Of a DNA stretch of 8,400 bases, positions 1-6,413 are shown in pieces. The position numbers were made by a program, and so were the translations under genes. This DNA is from Phycisphaerales bacterium (lineage in GTDB: Bacteria; Planctomycetota; Phycisphaerae; Phycisphaerales; SM1A02). The DNA lies in assembly GCA_007127615.1 (NCBI GenBank), contig SKZB01000343.1, forward strand, positions 1 through 8,400. The letters are read 5' to 3'. The notes under the pieces were generated by a model. It ran no database searches. It was not told the origin of the DNA and saw only the letters and a program-made list of their open reading frames with translations. Every line of letters begins with the position of its first letter. The stretch's first letter is position 1.

Positions 1-1
1 A

Positions 2-886
2 ATTTCGCTGCCGACCTCGGCCCGCATGAACATCTTTGCGGAAGAATCCCCGCCACTGGCGGTGGAGGCCGCCGATCGCGCGATTCGCGCTGCCGGAATC
101 AATGCGAGCAACGTGACCGATCTGATCGTGGTCTCGTGTACCGGATTCGCCGCCCCGGGGTTGGATGTGGCGCTGGTTGAACGTCTGGGGCTGTCCGGCC
201 GGGTGCGGCGCACCATGATCGGATACATGGGCTGTTTCGGCGCGATCACGGGCCTGCGCAGCGCGATCGGCGCGTGCGCTGCCGATCCCGGTGCGTGCGC
301 GCTGGTGGTCTGCTGTGAACTCTGTTCGCTGCACCTGCGCGAAGATCAGTCGGTGGAGAATCAGGTCGCCTCGTCTCTGTTCGGCGATGGCGCCGCCGCC
401 GCGATCGTGACGGCTTCACCGCCCCGGGATTTGAACGGTGCCCCGGCGGGTTCCCCTCCGCTCGGCCGGCTCGCGCTTGGCGCGACGAAGTTGCTTCCCG
501 AAGGTCGGGACTGGATGAGCTGGCGGATCACCGATGCCGGCTTTGCGATGACGCTCTCCAAGCGCGTACCCGAAGCGCTCGAAGCGACGATTGCATCGTT
601 TGTCGAGGATCACTTCGATCGGCTCGATCTTGCGGGATACTGCGTGCATCCGGGGGGGCCGGGAATTCTCGATGCAGTCCAGCGCGGGTTGGCGCTTCGG
701 AATGAAAACGCACTCCGCTCCGCGCGAACGGTCCTGCGCGAGAAGGGCAACATGTCCTCCGGCACCGTTTTGTTTGTCCTCGAGGAAGCGATGCGAGCCG
801 GAGAACCGTTGCCGACGCTGCTGCTCGCGTTCGGTCCGGGATTGACGATCGAAGCGCTTCCGATTCTGCCGGTCGCGGCACGGTAA
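2..886 (+). CDS. Type III polyketide synthase (chalcone/stilbene synthase family), 5' end cut by window
   Basis: Homodimeric condensing enzyme that extends an acyl-CoA starter with malonyl-CoA in the cytoplasm to make alkylresorcinol/pyrone-type or other aromatic polyketides; the product cannot be read from sequence. The frame is open to the left edge, so the true start lies outside; the first in-window ATG (26) is internal. Counting from that Met, the catalytic Cys is C70 in YMGCFG (codon 233-235), preceded by the SCTGF-APGLD stretch typical of the family. The His is H208 in CVHPGGPGIL and the Asn is N242 in KGNMSSGTV. LFGDGAAAA and the C-terminal FGPGLTIE signature are also intact. About 80-100 N-terminal residues are missing compared with usual 350-390 residue enzymes. 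The stop is TAA at 884-886. No methyltransferase or oxidoreductase, frequent partners of bacterial type III synthases, follows; the next gene is a permease. Family assignment is firm, product unknown. Confidence 0.94.
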   Translation: MSLPTSARMNIFAEESPPLAVEAADRAIRAAGINASNVTDLIVVSCTGFAAPGLDVALVERLGLSGRVRRTMIGYMGCFGAITGLRSAIGACAADPGACALVVCCELCSLHLREDQSVENQVASSLFGDGAAAAIVTASPPRDLNGAPAGSPPLGRLALGATKLLPEGRDWMSWRITDAGFAMTLSKRVPEALEATIASFVEDHFDRLDLAGYCVHPGGPGILDAVQRGLALRNENALRSARTVLREKGNMSSGTVLFVLEEAMRAGEPLPTLLLAFGPGLTIEALPILPVAAR

Positions 887-922
887 CCGGCCACAAGCGG
901 GGATGCGAAGTCGGGGCCTCGT

Positions 923-928
923 TATGAT
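923..928 (+). promoter_or_regulatory. Candidate -10 element for the MFS gene, possibly leaderless
   Basis: TATGAT matches the sigma-70 -10 consensus at five of six positions and ends eight bases before the ATG at 937. Transcription would therefore start at or next to the A of the start codon. No purine-rich ribosome-binding site precedes this ATG, which fits leaderless initiation. I see no convincing -35 hexamer at the right distance, so this is only a candidate. Confidence 0.3.
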
Positions 929-936
929 CTGACGCC

Positions 937-2265
937 ATGTCGAATGACCAGGACACCGTCGGCCGCGCGTACGCTTTCGTGAGCGGCGACGATGATGAAG
1001 ATCGCTTGTGCGAGGATATCTCCGAGTCGGCGTGCCGCCATCAGCCGCGCAATTTTTTCCTGAACGTCGGTAACGGCATGGCGACCAAGCTGGCGGAACA
1101 GCTTGCCTCGCCGGGACTGGTTCTGGCGTGGCTGCTGTCGGCGATCGGGGCGCCGTCGTTTCTCGCCGGGTGGCTCGTGCCGATCCGGCGGGCGGGCTCG
1201 CTCGCGCCGCAGATGATGATCGCCGGCGCGATCCGGCGCCAAGCGGTGCGCAAGTGGTTCTGGGTCGCGGCCGGGATCACCCAGGCGATCACGCTGGTGC
1301 TGATGGCGATCGCCGTGGCATTCCTCCCCCCGCTCGGCGCCGGCTTCGCGGTCGTCTCCTTGCTGCTGATCTTCTCGATCGCCAGCGGCGTGGGGTCGGT
1401 CGCCTTCAGCGACGTGGTGGGCAAGACCATCACCAGGGGACGCCGCGGCCGCATGCTGGCCCTGCGCGCGAGTCTTGGCGGCGTGCTCGCGCTCGGGGCG
1501 GGGCTGATTCTGCGCCAGACGGTGGAGAACGACGACGCCGTCGGCGTCTACATTCTGCTCATCGTGATCGCCGCCGCGCTCTGGGCGCTCGGGTCGATCC
1601 TGTTCGCGTTCATGCTCGAAGCGCCCGGCGCGAGTGACGGCAGCCGCACGATGTTCACCGAATTGAAAGGCGGCTGGACACTCATCAAACGTGAGTCGAG
1701 CATCCGCCGCTTCATCATCGCGCGGTGTCTGCTGACCGGCGTGGAGCTGTCGATTCCGTTCTACGCCCTGCACGCACGGGCGCTGGATCCAATCGATTCC
1801 AGCGCCCTGGGCATCTTCATCATCGCGGTGAGCCTGGCGGAGATTCTTTCCAGCCCGGTCTGGGGTAGGTTTGCCGATCGTTCCAGCCGGGGGGTAATGA
1901 TCGTCGCGGGATTCATTGCGGGCGGCGCGGGGGTCTTCGCGCTGCTGTTTGATCTACTCCCCCAAGCGTGGCAGAGTGCCTACGTCTATGGCCTGGTGTT
2001 TCTTCTGATCGGGCTCGCGCACGGCGGCATCCGCCTGGGGCGAAAGACGTGGATCATCGACGCGGCGCCGAAGGACGACCGTCCGACGTGGGTCGCGCTC
2101 TCGAACACGATCGTGGGCGTGGCGATGATCGCCGCCGCCGGGCTGGGCGTGATCGCGGATCTCTTCACCGTGCAGGTGCTGATCGGGGTGCTGATCGTGA
2201 TCGCGCTGGCGGGCAGCGCCGCGGCGTGGTGGATGCCGGAAGCGGATTCGGCTCGCGCGGGCTGA
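937..2265 (+). CDS. Major facilitator superfamily (MFS) transporter
   Basis: 442-residue inner-membrane permease with about 11-12 hydrophobic segments, for example residues 60-82, 108-130, 137-160, 180-193, 203-227, 290-307, 318-341, 349-365, 390-408 and 411-431. A loop motif G310-R-F-A-D-R-S-S-R-G resembles the MFS G-x-x-x-D-R-x-G-R signature; a second basic loop (RGRRGRM, 168-173) sits near the middle of the first half. Start at 937 is kept although no ribosome-binding site is visible. The hydrophilic N-terminus with C25 and C33 followed by QPRNFF looks like part of the family rather than spurious upstream sequence; this is a recollection, not a search. The alternative internal Met at 1078 would remove it. 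Lying 50 bases after the polyketide synthase on the same strand, it could export that product, but this is guesswork; substrate and direction are unknown. Stop TGA at 2263-2265. Confidence 0.85.
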   Translation: MSNDQDTVGRAYAFVSGDDDEDRLCEDISESACRHQPRNFFLNVGNGMATKLAEQLASPGLVLAWLLSAIGAPSFLAGWLVPIRRAGSLAPQMMIAGAIRRQAVRKWFWVAAGITQAITLVLMAIAVAFLPPLGAGFAVVSLLLIFSIASGVGSVAFSDVVGKTITRGRRGRMLALRASLGGVLALGAGLILRQTVENDDAVGVYILLIVIAAALWALGSILFAFMLEAPGASDGSRTMFTELKGGWTLIKRESSIRRFIIARCLLTGVELSIPFYALHARALDPIDSSALGIFIIAVSLAEILSSPVWGRFADRSSRGVMIVAGFIAGGAGVFALLFDLLPQAWQSAYVYGLVFLLIGLAHGGIRLGRKTWIIDAAPKDDRPTWVALSNTIVGVAMIAAAGLGVIADLFTVQVLIGVLIVIALAGSAAAWWMPEADSARAG

Positions 2266-2286
2266 GCCGGCCGGCCGCATTGCAAT

Positions 2287-2322
2287 TCGTCGGCGGTTCC
2301 GTCACGATACCCCGACGATTTT
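2287..2322 (+). terminator. Candidate intrinsic terminator after the MFS gene
   Basis: TCGTCGG (2287-2293) pairs with CCGACGA (2312-2318). After a one-base bulge, GGT (2295-2297) pairs with ACC (2309-2311), leaving an 11-base loop. Four T follow at 2319-2322. The stem is short and the T-run minimal. The hairpin also lies only 19 bases before the next start codon, so it could instead be a 5' leader structure acting on the OPT gene. Confidence 0.38.
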
Positions 2323-2330
2323 CACATCCC

Positions 2331-2334
2331 GAGG
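2331..2334 (+). promoter_or_regulatory. Ribosome-binding site of the OPT transporter gene
   Basis: GAGG lies seven bases before the ATG at 2342, a normal Shine-Dalgarno spacing. It supports this start over the downstream in-frame ATG at M58, which is inside the first membrane helix. Confidence 0.55.
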
Positions 2335-2341
2335 ATCACGC

Positions 2342-4876
2342 ATGGCTGAGCACGATTCGACCCCGCCTCCCCCATCATCGCCGCCACCGTCCCCGGCACC
2401 GCCGAGCGGGCCGCCGCAGGACGAGAACGTCCTGCAGGACGTCTTCCAGACCCGCTACCGCGAGGTGACGGTCAGCGCGATCGTCTTTGCGATCCTGATC
2501 GGGATCGTGATGAACGCGGCGATCACCTACGCCGGCCTCAAGATCGGCTTCACGATCGGCGGATCCGCGATCGCGGCCGTCCTCGGCTTCGGCGTATTGC
2601 GCGGCCTGCTGCGCAAAGGATCGATCCTCGAAACCAACATCGCCCAGACGATCGCCTCGGCGGTCAACACCTCCAACTCCGGCGTCATCTTCACCGTGCC
2701 CGTCCTTTTCCTGCTCGGCTACCAGATCACGATGGGCGACCGGGATTTCTGGACGATCACCCTCGCCTGCGTGGCCGGGGCGCTGCTCGGCACGGTGTTC
2801 ATCATCCCGCTGCGAAAACAGATGCTGGATATCGAGCGGCTTCGTTTCCCCAGCCCGACGGGGGTGGCGACGATTCTCAAGTCCCCCGGCGCGGGCACCG
2901 CCAAGGCGGTCGTTCTGCTCGCCGGCTGTCTGCTGGGCGCGATCATCGTGCTCCCCGCCTCCCTGCCGTCGATCCAGATCACCGCGTCGCTCGATGAGCT
3001 CGATGCGCTGGTCGAGCGGGATCGAATCACCCCGGCGGAGCGCGACCATACCCGGATGATCGCGCGGTGGATCGACGAAGAGGCTGCCCCGCAGGAGGTT
3101 TACGTCCTGGGGGAACGGGCGGCCGCCCGCCGGGAACTGCGTCAGCGGGTCGATGCGGCCGCTGAGACCCGCGCGGACAATCTGCTCGAACTTCGTGCTC
3201 AGTTCCGCGAAGTCGACCGCGCCCTGGATGCGGATTTCGCGGCCGTGCCGTACAACGAACACCTCGCCCGGCAGGCCTATCTCGCAACGGAGGGCGAGCG
3301 GGACTGGAGCGACCTGCGCGACCGGCAGACGGGCTGGGCGACCCGGCCGATCTTCGGCTACCAGGATATTCCCTGGCGGTATCCGGCCGAGATCGACGAG
3401 GAAGCCACCGCGCAGGTGCAGGCCGCAGACCCCGGGGCGGATCCGGTGCTCACGCGGCGCGTCGATCGCAACCGTGACGGCCGGCCGGACAAGCGTTTCG
3501 CGGACAACTCGATCGACATCGGCCGGTGGATCGGTCTGCCGGGTCAGTTCCCGCTGATTCTGGCGATCGCGCCGTTCGCCCTCGGCGCGGGGTACATCAC
3601 CGGCAAGGCGGGCCTGTTCGTCCTCGCGGGCGGGATTCTCGCCTACTTCTTTATCACGCCGATTGCGTTCAACTCCGGCTGGATGCCCGCGACCGTTCAG
3701 GCCCACCAGGCCGGTGGTTACAGTCTCACCGAGTTCACGCGGCCGCTGGGGATCGGGCTGCTGCTCGGCGGCGCGATGCTGGGGATCATCTTTTCCTTCC
3801 CCGCCATTCGGGAAGCGATCAAGTCGATCGGGGCGGCCAGCAAGTTGAAGTCGGGCAGCGATGAACTCGGGCTGAAAACGATCGGCGTGTCGATCGTGCT
3901 CGGCCTGATCGTGCTCTTTATTGCCGCGGACATTGCCGGCAACACCCCGATCAATCCCGGCAACTGCCCCATCACCAACGAACCGATCGATCGGCAGATC
4001 GACACCGCGGAGTACGGCGGGTACACGATCGGATTCGCCACCGAAGACGCAGCGCTCATGTGGGAGATGGAGTGGTCCGAGGCGCAGCGCAAGGCGTTCA
4101 TGGATTCCGAGTACGCCAAGCCGGGGCTGCTCTCGCGGCTGAACCCGCACGTTCGGGCGGCGGTGATCGCGATCATCGGCGCGGTCTGGATCTGGTTTGC
4201 CGGGATCATCATTTCACAGTGCGCGGGCATGACCGACTGGTCGCCGATCTCCGGGATGTCGCTGTTGACGATCGTGCTCGTCCTGATGCTTGCCGGCTCC
4301 GGCGCGGTGCTCGGGGCGGTCCTGCTCGGCGCCGCGTTGTGTGTGGCGATCACCCTCGCGGCGGACATGATGGGCGATATGAAGACCGGCTATCTCGTCG
4401 GTTCGAAGCCCAAAAGGCAGCAGTTCATTGAATTGTGCGTGGTCTGGATGGGACCGATCATCGCGATGTTCGTCCTGTTCATCATCGCCGAGGCGAACCG
4501 CGTCACGTACGGCGTGGCGATCGGTGTGGAGGCGGACATGCCCGCGCCGCAGGCGTTCGCGCTGGAAGCGGTCATTACCGGCGTGCAGGGCGGTGAGATG
4601 CCCTACGCGCTGTACGGCTTCGGCGCGTTGCTCGGCGGATTGCTCGGACTCGGCGCGTTTTCCGGCCTGGGCGTGCTCGTCGGCATCTCGATGTTCCTGC
4701 CGTTCATGTTCATCGCGACCTACGGCATCGGATGTCTCGTCAACATGGCGGTCAAAAAGATCAAAGGCGCGGCGTGGGCCGAAGCGTGGGGCGTGCCGTT
4801 CGCAGCGGGACTGATCGTCGGCGACGCCATGCTCTCGCTGGGCATCAACCTCACCGTGCTGATACTGGAGTCCTGA
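2342..4876 (+). CDS. OPT/YSL-family oligopeptide or metal-chelate transporter with two large periplasmic inserts
   Basis: 844-residue inner-membrane secondary transporter of the OPT family, whose members import oligopeptides, siderophores or metal chelates. Family marks: TYAGLKIGFTIGGSAI near 63-77, NIAQTIASA at 99-107, RFPSPTGVA at 168-176, TDWSPISGMS at 631-640 and DMKTGYLVGSKPKRQQ at 679-694. A proline/serine-rich cytoplasmic tail (residues 8-25) precedes the first helix. Helices: about 44-66, 68-90, 98-126, 136-156, 184-208, 402-422, 423-443, 468-487, 512-531, 604-625 and several more to 840. Basic residues after the second, fourth and eighth segments indicate cytoplasmic loops, which puts both inserts (209-400 and 535-603) in the periplasm. 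Bacterial OPT proteins are usually around 600-700 residues; the inserts account for the extra length. The downstream gene begins three bases later, so the two are probably co-translated. Family is firm; substrate is not determined. Confidence 0.94.
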   Translation: MAEHDSTPPPPSSPPPSPAPPSGPPQDENVLQDVFQTRYREVTVSAIVFAILIGIVMNAAITYAGLKIGFTIGGSAIAAVLGFGVLRGLLRKGSILETNIAQTIASAVNTSNSGVIFTVPVLFLLGYQITMGDRDFWTITLACVAGALLGTVFIIPLRKQMLDIERLRFPSPTGVATILKSPGAGTAKAVVLLAGCLLGAIIVLPASLPSIQITASLDELDALVERDRITPAERDHTRMIARWIDEEAAPQEVYVLGERAAARRELRQRVDAAAETRADNLLELRAQFREVDRALDADFAAVPYNEHLARQAYLATEGERDWSDLRDRQTGWATRPIFGYQDIPWRYPAEIDEEATAQVQAADPGADPVLTRRVDRNRDGRPDKRFADNSIDIGRWIGLPGQFPLILAIAPFALGAGYITGKAGLFVLAGGILAYFFITPIAFNSGWMPATVQAHQAGGYSLTEFTRPLGIGLLLGGAMLGIIFSFPAIREAIKSIGAASKLKSGSDELGLKTIGVSIVLGLIVLFIAADIAGNTPINPGNCPITNEPIDRQIDTAEYGGYTIGFATEDAALMWEMEWSEAQRKAFMDSEYAKPGLLSRLNPHVRAAVIAIIGAVWIWFAGIIISQCAGMTDWSPISGMSLLTIVLVLMLAGSGAVLGAVLLGAALCVAITLAADMMGDMKTGYLVGSKPKRQQFIELCVVWMGPIIAMFVLFIIAEANRVTYGVAIGVEADMPAPQAFALEAVITGVQGGEMPYALYGFGALLGGLLGLGAFSGLGVLVGISMFLPFMFIATYGIGCLVNMAVKKIKGAAWAEAWGVPFAAGLIVGDAMLSLGINLTVLILES
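2966..3541 (+). other. Periplasmic insert 1 of the OPT transporter, with a calcium-loop-like motif
   Basis: Residues 209-400 form a charged, non-membrane stretch between predicted helices five and six. The first part (215-320) is rich in Glu, Arg and Ala and looks mostly helical. A part rich in Trp, Tyr and Pro follows (322-350, including WATRPIFGYQDIPWRYP). Residues 375-383 (3464-3490) read DRNRDGRPD, matching the DxNxDGxxD pattern of EF-hand/dockerin/thrombospondin-type calcium loops. Its placement just before the next helix could couple ion binding to transport, but that is inference. I recognise no named domain here. Confidence 0.6.
3962..4117 (+). other. Periplasmic insert 2 of the OPT transporter, degenerate YHS-like domain
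   Basis: Residues 541-592 follow the outline of small YHS-type heavy-metal domains: an opening CPITNEPID (C542-D550), an AEYGGYTIGF strand (556-565), then a helical end with W574 and WSEAQRKAF (578-586). In typical members the F is followed by Cys-Cys-x-x-Cys; here those positions are A566, T567 and A570. Only the first cysteine, C542, remains, so classic metal ligation would be lost. The match is by eye and short. Confidence 0.45.
4867..4870 (+). promoter_or_regulatory. Ribosome-binding site of the OPT partner gene, inside the OPT coding end
   Basis: GGAG lies nine bases before the ATG at 4880 and within the last codons of the transporter gene. The stop (4874-4876) and next start are separated by three bases, an arrangement typical of translational coupling. 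Confidence 0.5.
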
Positions 4877-4879
4877 ACG

Positions 4880-5647
4880 ATGAAGCTCATCGGTTCATTA
4901 CTGGTCACCATCTCGCTCATCATCGGCGTCCTTACCGCGACGACGGCGTACCTGGTTCCGATTGATCGGATCAATCCGGATGAGGATGAGGTCGTCCTGC
5001 ACGCCCCGGCCGGCTCCGTGGTGGATGAAGATGATCCGGCCGCGCTGCCGGAGCCGGTCCTGAGGCCCGGCACGATGGAGGAGCCGCTGGTGCTGAGCGA
5101 AGCGCACCTTCAGGAGTTGCGCGAAGCCGGCGCGACGCGCGTCCACGCCAAGGAGTTCTCGTTCCGTCACTGGCAGGAATGGTGGATCTTTCTGCTGGCG
5201 TGCATCGGCTTGACCGCCGGTTCGCTGATGGTGCGCACGGCCATGAAGCGGGAATTGACACAGGTCGCGCCGTCGCCGGGGGAACAATCGACCGTCCCGC
5301 CGCGCGAACTTCTGGAGAACGCCCGGAAGGACGCGCTCGATCTGCAGAGCGAACTCTCCAAGATGACCGATCAAAGGGCGAAGCAGCAGCGCATTCTTTC
5401 GCGCGTGGAACGCATGCAGGAGCAGTCGTTCGATCCGTTCGTGCAAAGCCGGCCGAATCTGATCAACGACTACGGCATGGCCGGCTACGCGCAGATCATG
5501 GACCGGTTCGCCGCGGCGGAACGACAGTTCAACCGCGCCTGGTCGGCCGCGGCGGATCACGTGCTCGAAGAGGCGGAAGTCTCAATCAAGCAGGGCATCA
5601 CGATTCTGGATGAAGCCTTGGCGCGATTGGCGCAGCAGGGTGAGTGA
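4880..5647 (+). CDS. Uncharacterised two-helix membrane protein, probable partner of the OPT transporter
   Basis: 255-residue protein that I do not recognise. Residues 4-26 form a hydrophobic N-terminal helix without an obvious signal-peptidase site, so it is probably a membrane anchor. Residues 27-98 are acidic (IDRINPDEDEVV, VVDEDDPAALPEP) and likely periplasmic. HWQEWW (98-102) leads into a second helix at about 102-120, ended by R119, K123 and R124, giving an N-in, C-in topology. Residues 141-182 have high Glu, Lys, Leu and Arg with coiled-coil character, and the last part (200-252) is also helical, cytoplasmic and amphipathic. It begins three bases after the transporter stop and is followed by a convergent gene, so it is the second and last gene of a two-gene operon. 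The likely role is an accessory or regulatory subunit of the transporter (inference). Start chosen on spacing, ribosome-binding site and helix position. Confidence 0.86.
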   Translation: MKLIGSLLVTISLIIGVLTATTAYLVPIDRINPDEDEVVLHAPAGSVVDEDDPAALPEPVLRPGTMEEPLVLSEAHLQELREAGATRVHAKEFSFRHWQEWWIFLLACIGLTAGSLMVRTAMKRELTQVAPSPGEQSTVPPRELLENARKDALDLQSELSKMTDQRAKQQRILSRVERMQEQSFDPFVQSRPNLINDYGMAGYAQIMDRFAAAERQFNRAWSAAADHVLEEAEVSIKQGITILDEALARLAQQGE

Positions 5648-5697
5648 AGACTGAACGCGTGGCACCGACTTGAGTGGGCGGAACACGGGCTTCCGGA

Positions 5698-6324
5698 TTA
5701 CGGCCTCGGATGCGTGGCGCCGTGGTGGGCCGCGCGGCGGTCGGCGACGAGCTGCACCACTTTTTCGATCGCGTCGTTCAGTCGGTCGTTCACCACGAAC
5801 GTGTCGTAGCACGCGCTGGTGCGGGCGAAGTGAATCTCCTGCTTGGCTTCGGCGAACCGGCGCTGAATGGCCTGCTCATCATCCCGGCCGCGGGCGCGGA
5901 GCCGCCGAAGCAGTTCTTCCTCGCTCGGCGGCAGGATGAACACGCTGAATGCGGTCGGCATGGACTTCTTGACGTGCTGCGCACCCTGCACATCGATGTC
6001 GAGGATGACGAGCTGGCCTTCATCGAGCAGCCGCTCAACGGGTTCGCGCGGCGTGCCGTACCAGTGCTTGCCGAAAACCTGCGCGTACTCAAGGAACTCG
6101 CCCCGGTCGATCATGGTCTGAAACTCATCCTCATCGAGAAAGAGATAGTCCCGCCCATGGATCTCGGCCGATGTCTTCGGTCGGGTCGTGGCGGAAACGC
6201 TGAACGCCCCGCCGAGCTGTTGTTCCAGCGCGTGGACGATGGTCGTCTTCCCGACGCCGGACGGCCCGGAGATCACGACGAGGAGGCCACGATCCGAATC
6301 CTTCGCTTGGGCTGCGGTCATCAT
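5698..6324 (-). CDS. gmk: Guanylate kinase
   Basis: Cytoplasmic essential enzyme that converts GMP (or dGMP) and ATP to GDP and ADP in purine nucleotide synthesis and recycling. With the start at 6324 it has 208 residues, the normal length. The P-loop GPSGVGKT lies at 20-27. GMP-site elements include SATTRPK (44-50), HGRDYLFLDEDEF (56-68), GEFLEYAQVFGKHWYGTP (75-92) and ILDIDVQGA (107-115). The lid/adenine region is LRRLRARGRDDE to RRFAEAK (139-161). The frame is open upstream to 6465, but that N-terminal stretch is not family-like and would overlap the divergent kinase gene, so I rejected it. The tandem ATG at 6324 and 6321 are both possible; neither has a clear ribosome-binding site. Stop TAA at 5698-5700, converging with the OPT partner gene across 50 bases. 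In many bacteria gmk is next to the RNA polymerase omega gene; here it stands alone. Confidence 0.97.
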   Translation of the reverse strand: MMTAAQAKDSDRGLLVVISGPSGVGKTTIVHALEQQLGGAFSVSATTRPKTSAEIHGRDYLFLDEDEFQTMIDRGEFLEYAQVFGKHWYGTPREPVERLLDEGQLVILDIDVQGAQHVKKSMPTAFSVFILPPSEEELLRRLRARGRDDEQAIQRRFAEAKQEIHFARTSACYDTFVVNDRLNDAIEKVVQLVADRRAAHHGATHPRP

Positions 6325-6413
6325 GCAAAGTGTACGCGATTCGCTTTCGCTTCGGGGTCGATCTGCGTGTACACTTCGAGGGTAGGGTGAATTGTACGCT
6401 GGGCGAAGCGACC
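6325..6413. promoter_or_regulatory. Divergent promoter region between gmk and the sensor kinase
   Basis: This 89-base gap must hold promoters for both divergent genes. It contains an inverted repeat: AAGTGTAC at 6328-6335 and GTACACTT at 6369-6376, 33 bases apart. Each gene therefore sees GTACACTT in the same orientation upstream of its start, with TACACT as a possible -10 (four of six consensus). On the kinase side this would give a leader of about 30 bases. On the gmk side it ends four to seven bases before the two ATGs, so transcription could start at the start codon. A second - strand candidate, TACAAT, lies at 6396-6391. No good -35 element is seen for any of them. The repeat could also be an operator. 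Confidence 0.4.

Noticed and set aside
922..1773. 283-codon open frame on the - strand opposite the MFS gene
   Set aside because: Highly charged, low-complexity translation antisense to an evident multi-helix permease.
2280..2311. TTGCAA and GATACC as a promoter for the OPT gene
   Set aside because: The spacing is about 20 bases and the -10 match is poor.
2375..4150. 591-codon open frame on the - strand opposite the OPT gene
   Set aside because: Its translation is dominated by Arg, Gly, Asp and Pro with no recognisable motif, and it lies antisense to a clear OPT transporter. It is a shadow of GC-rich codon use.
5679..5695. Possible terminator between the convergent genes (CGGAA / TTCCG, 7-base loop)
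   Set aside because: Only a five-pair stem with no T-run on either strand; too weak to call.
5674..6390. 238-codon open frame on the + strand over gmk
   Set aside because: Antisense to guanylate kinase, whose P-loop and GMP-binding motifs are intact.
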